From positions 1 through 64,000 of the forward strand of contig JBBQVL010000013.1 of NCBI GenBank assembly GCA_038211615.1: DNA of 64,000 bases, read 5' to 3'. The position numbers and the translations under genes are program-made. Below the pieces are notes generated by a model. That model made no database searches and was not told the DNA's origin. It saw only the letters and a program-made list of their open reading frames with translations. The stretch comes from DASWJZ01 sp038211615 (GTDB taxonomy: Bacteria; Pseudomonadota; Alphaproteobacteria; Rhizobiales; Afifellaceae). Of the stretch, positions 32,291 to 41,515 are shown piece by piece; position 1 is the first letter of the stretch; each line of letters opens with the position of its first letter.

Positions 32291-34279
32291 TCAAGCGTTG
32301 TGCCGCTTGGCGATGGCGTCGGCCACTGCCTCGGCGGTGATGCCGAAATTCTTGTAGACGTCCTTGTAGGGCGCGCTGGCGCCGAAGCTGTGCATGCCGA
32401 CGAAGAGCCCGTCGGAGCCGATGATCGCATCCCAGCCGAAGCGCACCGCGGCCTCGACCGCGAGCTTCACCGGCGCGTCGCCGATGACCGAGCGCCGGTA
32501 GTCCTCAGGCTGGGCGAGGAACAGCTCGAGCGACGGCACCGAGACGACGCGGGCGGCGATGCCTTTTTCGGCCAGGAGCTTCTGTGCGGCGATCGCGAGC
32601 TCGACTTCGGAGCCGCTGGCGAAGATCGTCGCGAGCGGCTTGGCCGAGGCCGGGGAGATCTCGTAGGCGCCCTGGGCGCAGAGGTTCGCCTTCCCTGCGG
32701 ACGCGCGCGACGGCGTCAGGTTCTGCCGGGTAAGCGCCAGCACGGTCGGCCCGTCGATGCGCTCCAGCGCAAGCTGCCAGCACTCCGCCGTCTCCATCGT
32801 GTCAGCCGGCCGGAACACGCGCATGTTCGGCATGCAGCGAAGCGCCGCCAGATGCTCGACCGGCTGGTGTGTCGGCCCGTCCTCGCCGAGGCCAATGGAA
32901 TCGTGCGTCATCACGTAGACGACCGGGATCGAGGCGAGTGCCGCGATGCGCATCGCCGGGCGGGCGTAGTCGGTGAACACGAAGAAGGTCGCGCCGGCCG
33001 GCTGCATGCCGCCGTGCATGGCGATGCCGTTCATCGCCGCGGCCATGCCGTGCTCGCGGATGCCATAGTGGATGTAGCGGCCGGAATAGTCGCCGGGCTT
33101 CACCGAGACGGCCTGTTTCGTCAGGGTGTTGTTCGAAGGCGTCAGGTCGGCGGAGCCGATCACCAGCTCCGGCATCGCCGGCACGATCGCCTCCAGCACC
33201 ATCTCGCTCGACTTGCGGGTTGCAAGCGTCGGCTTCTCCGCCGCGATCTTGTCCTTCAGCGCAGCGAACGTCCCGGCGAGCGCAGCCGGACGCTTCCGCG
33301 CGAAGCGCCGCTCGAACTCACCGCGCGCCGTCGCGTCCTTCGCCGCAAAGCGCTTCTTCCATTCGGCGTGTGCCGGCTGGCCTCGCGCGCCCGCATCGCG
33401 CCAGGCCTTCAGGATGTCCTCGGGAATCTCGAACGGCCCATAATTCCATTCGAGCGCGCGCTTTGCGCCAGCCAGCTCCTCCGCGCCGAGCGCCTCGCCA
33501 TGCGCCTTGGCAGTTCCGGCCTTCTTCGGCGCGCCGTAGCCGATGACCGTCTTGCACGCGATCAGGCTCGGGCGGTCGGACTTCAGCGCTGCGTCGATCG
33601 CCTCCGAGACGGCCTCCTGGTTCATCCCCGAGATGCCGACGGCGTTCCAGCCCGCCGCCTTGAAGCGCGCCACCTGGTCGACGGAATCCGCCAGCGTCAG
33701 CGGCCCGTCGATAGAGATGCCGTTGTCGTCGAAGAGGAAGATCAGCTTGTTCAGCTTCAGATGCCCGGCGAGCGCGATCGCCTCCTGGCTGACGCCCTCC
33801 ATCAGGTCGCCGTCGGAGCAGAGCACGAAGGTGTGATGGTCGACGATATCCTCGCCGAACTCCGCCGCCAGCATCCGCTCCGCCAGCGCCATGCCGACCG
33901 AGGTGGCGACGCCCTGGCCTAGCGGGCCGGTGGTCGTCTCCACGCCGGGGGTCATGAAGCTCTCCGGATGGCCCGGCGTCTTCGAGTGGAGCTGCCGGAA
34001 GTGCTTCAGGTCGTCGAGCTGCATTCCGGCATAACCGGTCAGGTAGAGGAGCGAGTAGAGGAGCATCGAGCCATGCCCGGCGGAGAGCACGAAGCGATCG
34101 CGGTCGGGCCAGTGCGGGTCGGCAGGATCGAATTTCAGGTAGCGGGTGAAGAGCACGGTCGCCACGTCCGCCATGCCCATCGGCATGCCGGGGTGGCCGG
34201 ATTTCGCCTGCTCGACCCCGTCCATGGCGAGGGCGCGGATGGCGTTTGCCATCGTCTTTGTGCTGACAGCATCGGTCAT
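32291..34279 (-). CDS. tkt: Transketolase
   Basis: Thiamine-diphosphate enzyme moving two-carbon units in the pentose phosphate pathway. 662 residues: SGHPGMPMGMADVATVLF, VLSAGHGSMLLYSLLYLTGY, TTGPLGQGVATSVGMALAE, the TPP motif CSDGDLMEGVSQEA through DDNGISIDGP, GIREHGMAAAMNGIA, TFFVFTDYARPAMR, HDSIGLGEDGPTHQPVEH and RQNLTP. All expected active-site blocks are present. It is the first gene of tkt-gap. Confidence 0.97.
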   Translation of the reverse strand: MTDAVSTKTMANAIRALAMDGVEQAKSGHPGMPMGMADVATVLFTRYLKFDPADPHWPDRDRFVLSAGHGSMLLYSLLYLTGYAGMQLDDLKHFRQLHSKTPGHPESFMTPGVETTTGPLGQGVATSVGMALAERMLAAEFGEDIVDHHTFVLCSDGDLMEGVSQEAIALAGHLKLNKLIFLFDDNGISIDGPLTLADSVDQVARFKAAGWNAVGISGMNQEAVSEAIDAALKSDRPSLIACKTVIGYGAPKKAGTAKAHGEALGAEELAGAKRALEWNYGPFEIPEDILKAWRDAGARGQPAHAEWKKRFAAKDATARGEFERRFARKRPAALAGTFAALKDKIAAEKPTLATRKSSEMVLEAIVPAMPELVIGSADLTPSNNTLTKQAVSVKPGDYSGRYIHYGIREHGMAAAMNGIAMHGGMQPAGATFFVFTDYARPAMRIAALASIPVVYVMTHDSIGLGEDGPTHQPVEHLAALRCMPNMRVFRPADTMETAECWQLALERIDGPTVLALTRQNLTPSRASAGKANLCAQGAYEISPASAKPLATIFASGSEVELAIAAQKLLAEKGIAARVVSVPSLELFLAQPEDYRRSVIGDAPVKLAVEAAVRFGWDAIIGSDGLFVGMHSFGASAPYKDVYKNFGITAEAVADAIAKRHNA

Positions 34280-34406
34280 GATCTACCGCCGTGAAAAGGC
34301 GCTTCGCGACTACGCCGCGAAGGCGTTTATCCGCCTAACGCCCGGATTGCGGCGGCACTGATATCAGCTTGACCCTTCGAGTCAATTCGAAGGGCGTCAG
34401 CCGCGA

Positions 34407-35042
34407 TCAGGTCGGGCAGACGGCGCCGGTATCCACCCAGTACCTGATCAGCGCGCCGAAGGCGTCCTGCGTGCCGGGAGCCGGTTCGCGCCCCGCCCCC
34501 GGGTTCCAGCCCCAGCCGACGAGGTCGTCGTGCGCCATGTGGTCGAGGATCTGGTCGAGGGTGCGGTTGCCGTTGCGGGCCGGATCCTTGAGCTGGGTGC
34601 AGATCTCGGCGAGCGACTTTCCCTGCCAAGCCATCTCGATCGGCGCAAGGTGCCATTTCGGGTTGCCGGGGATGCTCTTGATGTCATCCGCCTGGTTGGC
34701 GAGCGGTACGTTGGCGGGGCCGTGGCAGGTGTTGCAGGTCATGCCGACGAGGCCGAAGTCGGCGTCGCCGCGAAATACCGGCGGCTCGTGCGGCCGCATC
34801 GCCATGCCCTGGGTCGGCCGGTCGCCGGCCGGGTGACAGTTCACGCAGCGCGGATGCAGGATGACCTTTCCCGCCTCCTCGAAGAGCGCGACGGACCGCG
34901 CGCTCTTGTCGGCGATGGAATCGAACTCCGCGGCAGGACGGAGCGCCGCCTGCTCCTGCGCGCCCGGCGCGGAGGAGAACGCCAGCACGGAGAGGAGGCC
35001 GAGCCCGACCGCGGCGAATGCAAGACCGAGGAAATGCTTCAC
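34407..35042 (-). CDS. c-type cytochrome subunit of isoquinoline 1-oxidoreductase-like enzyme
   Basis: 211 residues with a signal peptide (VKHFLGLAFAAVGLGLLSVL start) and two haem-binding motifs, CVNCH and CNTCH, so a periplasmic diheme protein. It starts with GTG at 35042, overlapping the stop of the molybdenum subunit as GTGA, and therefore is the third gene of that operon and the probable electron acceptor. Methionine-rich stretches (GMAMRPHEPP) could supply axial ligands. The long open frame upstream is antisense noise. Confidence 0.85.
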   Translation of the reverse strand: MKHFLGLAFAAVGLGLLSVLAFSSAPGAQEQAALRPAAEFDSIADKSARSVALFEEAGKVILHPRCVNCHPAGDRPTQGMAMRPHEPPVFRGDADFGLVGMTCNTCHGPANVPLANQADDIKSIPGNPKWHLAPIEMAWQGKSLAEICTQLKDPARNGNRTLDQILDHMAHDDLVGWGWNPGAGREPAPGTQDAFGALIRYWVDTGAVCPT

Positions 35043-37240
35043 GAAAGACTCCCGGCAGGAGGGGCTGGACGGAAAGGCAACTGGCGAACGGGCTGGCCGG
35101 TCAGCTTCCGCCAGGCGTTGGCGACCGCCGGGCCGATCGGGGGCGTGCCGGGTTCGCCGACGCCGGTCGGCTTCTCGGTCGATTCGATCACCGCCACTTC
35201 CACTTCCGGCATCTCGTTGATGCGGATCGAACGATAGTCGTGGAAGTTCGACTGCTGGATCACGCCCTTGTCGCCGAGCGAGATCTCGCTGAACAGGATC
35301 GCGCCGAGCCCATACCCGACGCCGCCTTCCATCTGCGCGCGGATGATGTTCGGGTTGACGGGGACACCGCAATCGACGGCGACCCAGACCTTATGGACGC
35401 GCGGCAGCCCGTTGCCGTCGTCCGAGACTTCCGCGATTTCCGCCACGTAGGTGTCGAAGCTCTTGTGGACGGCGATGGCGCGCGCCCGCCCTTCTGCCAC
35501 CGGCTTGCCCCAGTCCGCGATCTCCGCGACGCGCTTCAGCACGCCGATGTGCCGATCACCATCCTTCAGGAGATCGAGCCGGCCCTGAAGCGGGTCCTTG
35601 CCGGCCGCCGTCAGCAGTTCGTCGATGAACGTCTCCGTCGTGAAGCCGGTATGCGTGTGGCCGACCGAGCGCCACCAGAGCACCGGCACGCCGGTCTTCA
35701 TCGTCTGCAGCGACACGCGTCTGTTCGGGATCGAATAGGGCAGGTCGCTCGCGCCCTCGACCGATGTCGGGTCGACGCCGTTCTGGATCATCGCCTCGAA
35801 CGGCGTGCCGGCCATGATCGACTGGCCCACCACCACCTGGTCCCAGGCGCTGATCGTGCCGTCCGCGCCGATGCCGCCCTTCAGGCGGTGCACGTAGATC
35901 GGACGGTACCAACCACCGCGAATATCGTCCTCGCGCAGCCAGAGATGCTTGACCGGGCGCCCGCCGCCGGACGCCTTGAACACCTCGGCCGCTTCCACCG
36001 CGTATGGCGATCCGGCCTGCGCGCGCCGACCGAAGCTCCCGCCCGCGAACTGCACGTGCACGCGCACCTGACCCTGCTCAAGGCCAAGCGTCTTCGCGAT
36101 GAGCGCCTGATCGCTCGTCGGGAACTGCGCGCCGGAATAAAAGTCCACCGTCCCGTCGTCGGCCTTCACCAGCACGCCGTCGAGCGGCTCCATCGGCGCG
36201 TGCGCGAGGTAGGGGAAGACGTATTCCGCCTCAACGGTCTTCGCCGCGCTCGCGAGCGCCGCATCGACGTCGCCTTCGGCGGAGGCGACCGTACCCTGGC
36301 TCTTCGCCTTCTCCTGGTACTCGGCGATGATCGCGGCGCTTGAGCGCGTCTCGGCGCCCGAGAGGTCCCAGTCGATCTTCAGCGCGGCGCGACCCTGCAG
36401 CGCCGCCCACATGGTCTCGGCGTAGACCGCAACGCCCTGCGGGATCGCCTTCACGTCCACGATTCCGGCGATCCTGCGTGTCTCGCTGTCGTCGAAGCTC
36501 TTGACCGTCGCCCCGAAGACTTCCGGATGCACGACGAGCGCGGTCAGCATGTCGGGCAGGGAAATGTCGATCGTGTAGACGGCCGTGCCGTTCAGCTTCA
36601 CCGCAGTGTCGAGGCGATGGATGTCGCTGCCGATCAGCTTGAAGTCCTTCGGGTCCTTCAGCGGCGCTTCGGCTGCGAGCGTGACTTTCGCGGCCTTCTC
36701 GGCAAGCGCGCCGAAGCCGCTCTCGCGGCTGGAGGCGGCGTGGACGATGCGGCCAGCGGAGACCGTGATCTCAGCCGCGGGCACGCCCCATTCCGCCGCC
36801 GCGGCCGCTACCAGCATCGCCCGCGCCGTCGCGCCGGCGTGGCGGAGCTGGTCGTAGCTGTTGGCGATGGCGGTCGAGCCGCCCGTTCCCATCGTGCCGA
36901 AGGCGAGGTTCTTGTAGAGTTCGTCGTTGGCGGGCGCGGCCACGGCGCGCATCTGCGCCATGTCGGCGTCAAGCTCTTCCGCGACGATGGTCGTGAGCCC
37001 GGTGTAGGGACCCTGGCCCATCTCGATGTGCTTGCAGACGACGCTCACGGTGTCGTCCGGCGCGATGCGGACGAAGGCGTTCGGGGCGAATTGTGCGCCC
37101 TGTGCGTCGGCGGGGATGCCGGCCTTGACGGAAATCGCGGCGCGCGCCGGTCCGAGCGGCGCGAGGTAGAACCCGACGACCAGTCCGGCGGAGCCGGCGA
37201 GGAAGGCGCGGCGTGACGGGGTGATCTTCTCGATCAGCAT
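35039..37240 (-). CDS. Xanthine dehydrogenase family molybdopterin subunit (isoquinoline 1-oxidoreductase beta-like)
   Basis: 733 residues. A twin-arginine leader (SRRAFLAGSAGLVVGFYLAP) indicates folded export to the periplasm. Cofactor-domain blocks include VVCKHIEMGQGPYTGLTTIV, GTMGTGGSTAI, YLAHAPMEPLDG, FAGGSFGRRAQAGSPYAVEA, PVLWWRSVGHTHTGFTTETF and QMEGGVGYGLGAILFSEI, ending GVGEPGTPPIGPAVANA with the base glutamate. The single-gene fusion of the two large-subunit domains fits the IorB type. Substrate is unknown: aldehydes or N-heterocycles. Maturation factors are not in the window. Confidence 0.9.
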   Translation of the reverse strand: MLIEKITPSRRAFLAGSAGLVVGFYLAPLGPARAAISVKAGIPADAQGAQFAPNAFVRIAPDDTVSVVCKHIEMGQGPYTGLTTIVAEELDADMAQMRAVAAPANDELYKNLAFGTMGTGGSTAIANSYDQLRHAGATARAMLVAAAAAEWGVPAAEITVSAGRIVHAASSRESGFGALAEKAAKVTLAAEAPLKDPKDFKLIGSDIHRLDTAVKLNGTAVYTIDISLPDMLTALVVHPEVFGATVKSFDDSETRRIAGIVDVKAIPQGVAVYAETMWAALQGRAALKIDWDLSGAETRSSAAIIAEYQEKAKSQGTVASAEGDVDAALASAAKTVEAEYVFPYLAHAPMEPLDGVLVKADDGTVDFYSGAQFPTSDQALIAKTLGLEQGQVRVHVQFAGGSFGRRAQAGSPYAVEAAEVFKASGGGRPVKHLWLREDDIRGGWYRPIYVHRLKGGIGADGTISAWDQVVVGQSIMAGTPFEAMIQNGVDPTSVEGASDLPYSIPNRRVSLQTMKTGVPVLWWRSVGHTHTGFTTETFIDELLTAAGKDPLQGRLDLLKDGDRHIGVLKRVAEIADWGKPVAEGRARAIAVHKSFDTYVAEIAEVSDDGNGLPRVHKVWVAVDCGVPVNPNIIRAQMEGGVGYGLGAILFSEISLGDKGVIQQSNFHDYRSIRINEMPEVEVAVIESTEKPTGVGEPGTPPIGPAVANAWRKLTGQPVRQLPFRPAPPAGSLS

Positions 37241-37243
37241 GGC

Positions 37244-37702
37244 TCAGCCCTCCATCCGACTGGCGGCGTCGTGGATGGCGAGCCGGATCCGATGGTAGGT
37301 GGCGCAGCGGCAGATATTGCCCGCCATGGCGCCGTCGATGTTGGCGTCGGTCGGCTGCGGGATGTTCTGCAGGAGATTCACTGCCGACATGATTTGCCCG
37401 GACTGGCAGTAGCCGCACTGCGGCACGTCGATCGAGGCCCAAGCCGCCTTCACCGCGTCGCTCTCCGCGCCGGCCAGTCCCTCGATCGTGACGATGTCGG
37501 AGCCTTCGACAGTCGCCACCGGGGTGACGCAGGAGCGGCGCGTCATCCCGTCGACGTGCACCGTGCATGCGCCGCACTGCGCGATGCCGCAGCCAAATTT
37601 GGTGCCGGTCAAGCCGATGGTTTCGCGGATGACCCAGAGAAGGGGAGTTTCAGGAGCAACGTCGACAGAACGCTGCTCGCCGTTGAGCGTGAAGGAAATC
37701 AT
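37244..37702 (-). CDS. (2Fe-2S)-binding subunit (isoquinoline 1-oxidoreductase alpha-like)
   Basis: 152 residues. The plant-type ferredoxin cluster motif CGIAQCGACTVHVDG and the second cluster site QCGYCQSGQIM...GNICRC are complete, so two [2Fe-2S] centres. It lacks a signal peptide and would be carried out with the TAT-exported partner. ATG 37702 follows GAGGAG. Its stop is 3 bases before the molybdenum subunit gene. First gene of a three-gene operon. Confidence 0.93.
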   Translation of the reverse strand: MISFTLNGEQRSVDVAPETPLLWVIRETIGLTGTKFGCGIAQCGACTVHVDGMTRRSCVTPVATVEGSDIVTIEGLAGAESDAVKAAWASIDVPQCGYCQSGQIMSAVNLLQNIPQPTDANIDGAMAGNICRCATYHRIRLAIHDAASRMEG

Positions 37703-38103
37703 GGGGGCTCCTCAATTGCCCGCCGGCTTGCCGCATTCACGACATCCAGCCGGGCCCCTGACAACGCGCAATCCACGAAGAATCTCCGCCTTCGCCGATG
37801 TCACGCCGATGCACGACAGATACGAGCGCGCGGCCTCGCGACAAGTGCCGACGCGAACGCACCGTCAAGAAAACATGAGACGTTCTGGTTCCCGCTGCCT
37901 GCGGCGGAGGCATTTGCCCGATCTGCGGTCACCCACGATGGCCGAGGGAAGCGCCGCTGCCGGGCGCATGCGTCCGTGCCCTTCAAGTATCGCTGAATTT
38001 TCCTCCCGCAAGCGCTTGATTGCGCGGACCGTTCCGATACAAATCACTGGCCGGGGGCGGCGGAACGGACCGATCGAGGTCCGCGAAGAGGCATGCGCGG
38101 CGG
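37703..38103. other. Divergent intergenic region, no gene seen
   Basis: About 400 bases between the molybdenum hydroxylase operon (leftward) and DUF4164-zapA (rightward). It must hold both promoters. Open frames here look random, and I see no convincing hairpin or RNA gene. Confidence 0.5.
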
Positions 38104-38382
38104 ATGCCATCGGCGATGGAAACAGCAGTAAGGCGGCTTGAGGCGGCCCTGCAGGGCCTGGAGCATGCCGTGGAGGAGCGCCTGTCGCTCGCGGTCGGCG
38201 CCGACGGGCTGGCGGAAGAAGTGCAGATGCTCACCTCGGACCGCGCCCGGCTCGCGGAGACGCTCGACCAGGCGGAAGCGCGCGCGGCGAAGCTCGAGAC
38301 GATCAACCGCGACGTATCGCGCCGTCTCGACACCGCGATCGAGACGGTGCGCGGAGTGCTGGCCGACGAGGAGGAGAGCTGA
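38104..38382 (+). CDS. DUF4164 family coiled-coil protein
   Basis: 92 residues, almost entirely helical (RRLEAALQGLEHAVEERL, LTSDRARLAETLDQAEARAA), matching the DUF4164 proteins that precede zapA in Hyphomicrobiales. Role unknown; probably linked to division through its neighbour. Start may be ATG 38104 or 38116. The stop overlaps zapA by one base. Confidence 0.82.
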   Translation: MPSAMETAVRRLEAALQGLEHAVEERLSLAVGADGLAEEVQMLTSDRARLAETLDQAEARAAKLETINRDVSRRLDTAIETVRGVLADEEES

Positions 38383-38765
38383 TGGCGCAGGTCAATCTCA
38401 CCGTGAACGGGCGCGTCTACCGGATGGCCTGCGAGGACGGCGAGGAAGACCATGTGGCCGAGCTCGGCACGCGCTTCGACGAGGCGATCAACGAGCTGCG
38501 CGGCGTGCTGGGCGAGATCGGCGACCAGCGCCTGATGGTCATGGCGGGCATCCTGATGACGGACCGTCTCGGCGACGCCGAGCAGAAGCTGAGGCGCGCC
38601 GAGCAGGACGTGCAGAGCCTGAAGGACAGCCGCACCGACACCGCCATGCGCATCGACGGACTGGAGCAGAACTTTGCCGAGGGACTGAACCGGGCGGCGA
38701 TACGTCTCGAGCGGATAGCCGAGCGGCTGCAGGGGCTCCCCGTTGCGACCGGCGAAGGCGGATAG
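38382..38765 (+). CDS. zapA: Cell division protein ZapA
   Basis: 127 residues. VNLTVNGRVYRMACEDGEED, LGTRFDEAINELR and LMVMAGILMTDRLGDAEQKL match ZapA, which promotes FtsZ filament bundling at mid-cell. The C-terminal coiled coil continues to about residue 115. Coupled to DUF4164 by a TGATG overlap. In many bacteria 6S RNA and fcl follow zapA; here they lie 18 kb away. Confidence 0.9.
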   Translation: MAQVNLTVNGRVYRMACEDGEEDHVAELGTRFDEAINELRGVLGEIGDQRLMVMAGILMTDRLGDAEQKLRRAEQDVQSLKDSRTDTAMRIDGLEQNFAEGLNRAAIRLERIAERLQGLPVATGEGG

Positions 38766-38788
38766 CGCGAGACACCGGAGGCGTCGCC

Positions 38789-40447
38789 TTGAGCCGCTCC
38801 GCCTACAATGACGAGCTTCCACGAACCGCGGCCAATTTCCAGCCGCTGACGCCGCTCGCGTTTCTTGAGCGCACGGCGCGGACATTTCCGGAGCGCGTGG
38901 CGGTGGTGCATGGCGGGCAGCGGACGAGCTATTCGGCGTTTTTCGCGCGTTGCCGGAGGCTCGCCTCGGCGCTTGAGAAGCGCGGCGTCGGGATCGGCGA
39001 CACGGTCTCGGTGATGCTTGCGAATACGCCGCCGATGCTGGAGGCGCATTACGGCGTGCCGATGCTGAGCGCCGTTCTGCATGCGATCAACACGCGGCTC
39101 GACGCGGCGGTCATCGCCTTCCAGCTCGACCATGCGGAATCGAACGTGGTCATCGTCGACCGCGAGTTTTCCGCGGTCATGGCCGAAGCGCTGAAGCGTT
39201 CGGCGCGCAAGCCGCTCGTGATCGACTTCGACGATCCCGAATATCCGCCGGACGCCCCTGCCGCGAAAGGCGAGCGCATCGGCACGCTGGACTATGAGGC
39301 GCTGCTCGCCGAAGGCAATCCGGATTTTCCCTGGCGGATGCCGGCCGACGAATGGGATGCGATCAGCCTGAACTATACGTCGGGGACGACCGGCGATCCG
39401 AAGGGCGTCGTCTACCACCATCGCGGCGCGGCGCTGATGTGCTACGCGAACGCGCTTGCCGGCAACATGGGGCCCGGCCAGACGCGACGCGACATCGTCT
39501 ATCTCTGGACGCTGCCGATGTTCCACTGCAACGGCTGGTGCTTCCCCTGGGCGATCGCGGCGGTGGCGGGCACGCATGTGTGCCTCCGCTGGGTGCGCGC
39601 AAGGGCGATCTACGCCGCGATCGCCGAGCACGGCGTCACGCATCTCTGCGGCGCGCCGGTGGTGATGGGGACGCTGGTCAATGCACCGGAGGCCGACAAG
39701 CGGCCTTTCGCGCAGACGGTCGAGTTCCTGACCGCCGCCGCGCCGCCGCCCGAGGCGGTGCTCGCCGCGATGGCCGCGGCAGGCTTCGGGGTGACACATG
39801 TCTACGGGCTGACCGAGACTTATGGCCCGGCGGTCGTCAACGAATGGAAGGGCGAGTGGGACTCGCTCGACGCCGCCGGCCAGGCGGCGCGGAAGGCGCG
39901 CCAGGGCGTGCGCTATCCGGCGCTGGAGGACCTCGGCGTGTTCGATCCGGAAACGATGCGGCCGGTGCCGGCCGATGGCGAGACGCTCGGCGAAGTCTTC
40001 TTCCGCGGCAACATCGTGATGAAGGGCTACCTGAAGAATCCATCGGCCACCGCTGCCGCCCTGAAGGACGGCTGGTTTCATTCCGGCGACCTCGGCGTGC
40101 TGCATCCCGACGGCTACATCCAGCTCAAGGACCGCTCGAAGGACATCATCATCTCGGGCGGTGAGAACATCTCCTCGATCGAAGTGGAGGAGGCGCTTTA
40201 CAAGCACCCCGCGGTGGCGGTCGTCGCGGTGGTAGCGAAGCCCGACGGGACCTGGGGCGAGAGCCCCTGCGCCTTTGTCGAGCTGAAACCGGGCGCCATC
40301 GCCACCGCCGACGAGCTGATCGAGCACGCGCGGAAGAACCTCGCCCGCTACAAGGTCCCCCGCGCCATCGTCTTCGCCGAGATACCGAGGACATCGACCG
40401 GGAAGATCCAGAAATTCAGGCTGCGGGAGATGGCGAAGGGAAGTTAG
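38789..40447 (+). CDS. Acyl-CoA synthetase, AMP-forming (AlkK/medium-chain type)
   Basis: Activates a fatty or related acid with ATP and CoA. 552 residues: LPRTAANFQPLTPLAFLERT start block, the ATP motif LNYTSGTTGDPKGVVYHHRG, LPMFHCNGWCFPW, VYGLTETYGPAVVNEW, HSGDLGVLHPDGYIQLKDRS, ISGGENISSIEVEEAL and the catalytic lysine in RTSTGKIQKFRLRE. The start is TTG 38789, with GGAGG 7 bases upstream; the open frame extends further but only antisense or out of frame with zapA. Chain-length specificity is not readable. Confidence 0.93.
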   Translation: MSRSAYNDELPRTAANFQPLTPLAFLERTARTFPERVAVVHGGQRTSYSAFFARCRRLASALEKRGVGIGDTVSVMLANTPPMLEAHYGVPMLSAVLHAINTRLDAAVIAFQLDHAESNVVIVDREFSAVMAEALKRSARKPLVIDFDDPEYPPDAPAAKGERIGTLDYEALLAEGNPDFPWRMPADEWDAISLNYTSGTTGDPKGVVYHHRGAALMCYANALAGNMGPGQTRRDIVYLWTLPMFHCNGWCFPWAIAAVAGTHVCLRWVRARAIYAAIAEHGVTHLCGAPVVMGTLVNAPEADKRPFAQTVEFLTAAAPPPEAVLAAMAAAGFGVTHVYGLTETYGPAVVNEWKGEWDSLDAAGQAARKARQGVRYPALEDLGVFDPETMRPVPADGETLGEVFFRGNIVMKGYLKNPSATAAALKDGWFHSGDLGVLHPDGYIQLKDRSKDIIISGGENISSIEVEEALYKHPAVAVVAVVAKPDGTWGESPCAFVELKPGAIATADELIEHARKNLARYKVPRAIVFAEIPRTSTGKIQKFRLREMAKGS

Positions 40448-40460
40448 CCCCGCGTCTTCG

Positions 40461-40491
40461 GCCATTTGCCTTGATATTTGCGGCAAATGCC
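40461..40491. promoter_or_regulatory. Inverted repeat upstream of RES-Xre pair
   Basis: Arms GCCATTTGCC (40461-40470) and GGCAAATGCC (40482-40491) pair with one mismatch across 11 bases. It lies 14 bases after the acyl-CoA synthetase stop and 43 bases before the antitoxin start. It could be an autoregulatory operator for the antitoxin or a weak terminator; it lacks a T-run. Confidence 0.5.
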
Positions 40492-40533
40492 GGCTTCTGC
40501 CATATTCGCTCCATTCGGTTTTGGAGCATGACC

Positions 40534-40968
40534 ATGGCGGGCCGGAGCAAGCGCCCGAAGCAGGGCGGACTGAGCACTGCAGCACCCGGGCTTGCCGAAG
40601 AAGAACGCCCGTTTCTTCACGAAGAGATCGTGCGCGGAGTGGAGGCCCGGCGGGTCAAGAAGCTCATCGACCGCGGCGTTCTCGGCGCGAAGCAGGTGTT
40701 TCGGGTCATACCCGAGCGGACGTTCAATCGTCGACTGGCCAACGGCGAACCCCTGAAGCCGGCCGAGTCCGATGCAATCGCGCGTTTCTTGCGCATCACC
40801 GAGGCCGCGACGAAGACGTTTGGCGATGCCGGATTCGCGCGCAAGTTCCTGGCGCTTCCAAATCCCGCGCTGGACGATCGCGTGCCGCTCGACCTGGCAG
40901 AAACCGACGCGGGCGCGCGCGAGGTGGAGGCCCTCCTCGTGCGCATTGCCCACGGCGTCTACGGCTGA
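40534..40968 (+). CDS. Xre/MbcA/ParS-type antitoxin (DUF2384)
   Basis: 144 residues. The middle part (VEARRVKKLIDRGVLGAKQV, VIPERTFNRRLANGEPL) is a helix-turn-helix-like Xre segment; the end (ESDAIARFLRITEAATKTFG, FLALPNPALDDRVPLDLAET, EVEALLVRIAHGVYG) is the toxin-neutralising DUF2384 domain. ATG 40534 has GGAG 7 bases upstream. The stop overlaps the RES toxin start (TGATG), the standard arrangement. The domain also suggests autoregulation. Confidence 0.92.
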   Translation: MAGRSKRPKQGGLSTAAPGLAEEERPFLHEEIVRGVEARRVKKLIDRGVLGAKQVFRVIPERTFNRRLANGEPLKPAESDAIARFLRITEAATKTFGDAGFARKFLALPNPALDDRVPLDLAETDAGAREVEALLVRIAHGVYG

Positions 40969-41441
40969 TGGCCGTCGTCTGGCGGCTGACACCGCCGGCT
41001 TACGCGCGGCTGCTGGACGGCGAGGGGAGCAAGATGGTCGGGGGGCGCTGGAACTCTCCCGGCCGGCCGCTCCTCTATACCTCGTCACACCTGTCGCTGA
41101 GCGTGCTGGAAGTCTTCGTGCACTTTCCTCCGGAACTGCGTGACAATCTTCCGGAACTGGAAGCCGTGCAAATCGCCGTGCCGGATGATGCGGACGCTGT
41201 GGACGTATCGACCGAAGAGTTTGAGGGCGCGATGGCAGACCCGAACCCGCTCGCCGCGTGCCGGGCGATCGGTGACGGATGGCTCGCCCGCGGCCTCGGG
41301 CTGCTCCTGAGGGCGCCGTCGGTGGTTATCCCCGAGGAGTTCAATGTGATGCTCAACCCCGCCCATGCGCGCATGCGGGACGTCGCAATCATATCCTCCA
41401 GGCGATTTCGTTTCGACCCGCGATTGGTCCGCCCGGTTTGA
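40968..41441 (+). CDS. RES-domain toxin
   Basis: 157 residues. RES toxins degrade or transfer from NAD+, halting growth. Conserved positions are visible: Arg27 in MVGGRWNSPG, Tyr37 in LLYTSSHLS, Glu48 in SVLEVFVH, and the late block IPEEFNVMLNPAH. Length is typical. Co-translated with its antitoxin by a one-base overlap. The catalytic set looks intact, so it should be active if expressed. Confidence 0.93.
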   Translation: MAVVWRLTPPAYARLLDGEGSKMVGGRWNSPGRPLLYTSSHLSLSVLEVFVHFPPELRDNLPELEAVQIAVPDDADAVDVSTEEFEGAMADPNPLAACRAIGDGWLARGLGLLLRAPSVVIPEEFNVMLNPAHARMRDVAIISSRRFRFDPRLVRPV

Positions 41442-41515
41442 AGTCGCCGTCCGCCGGCGTGGCGCTCCAAAAGCAGAGGGCGCCTCGGTGGGCGCCCCTG
41501 CTATTCGACCTGTTC

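Noticed and set aside
37271..37996. Plus-strand frame running from iorA-like gene into the intergenic gap
   Set aside because: Antisense to the ferredoxin-like subunit for most of its length, and its remainder has random composition.
38138..40447. Very long acyl-CoA synthetase frame starting inside DUF4164
   Set aside because: The first 217 codons are out-of-frame readings of DUF4164 and zapA; TTG 38789 with a good ribosome site marks the real start.
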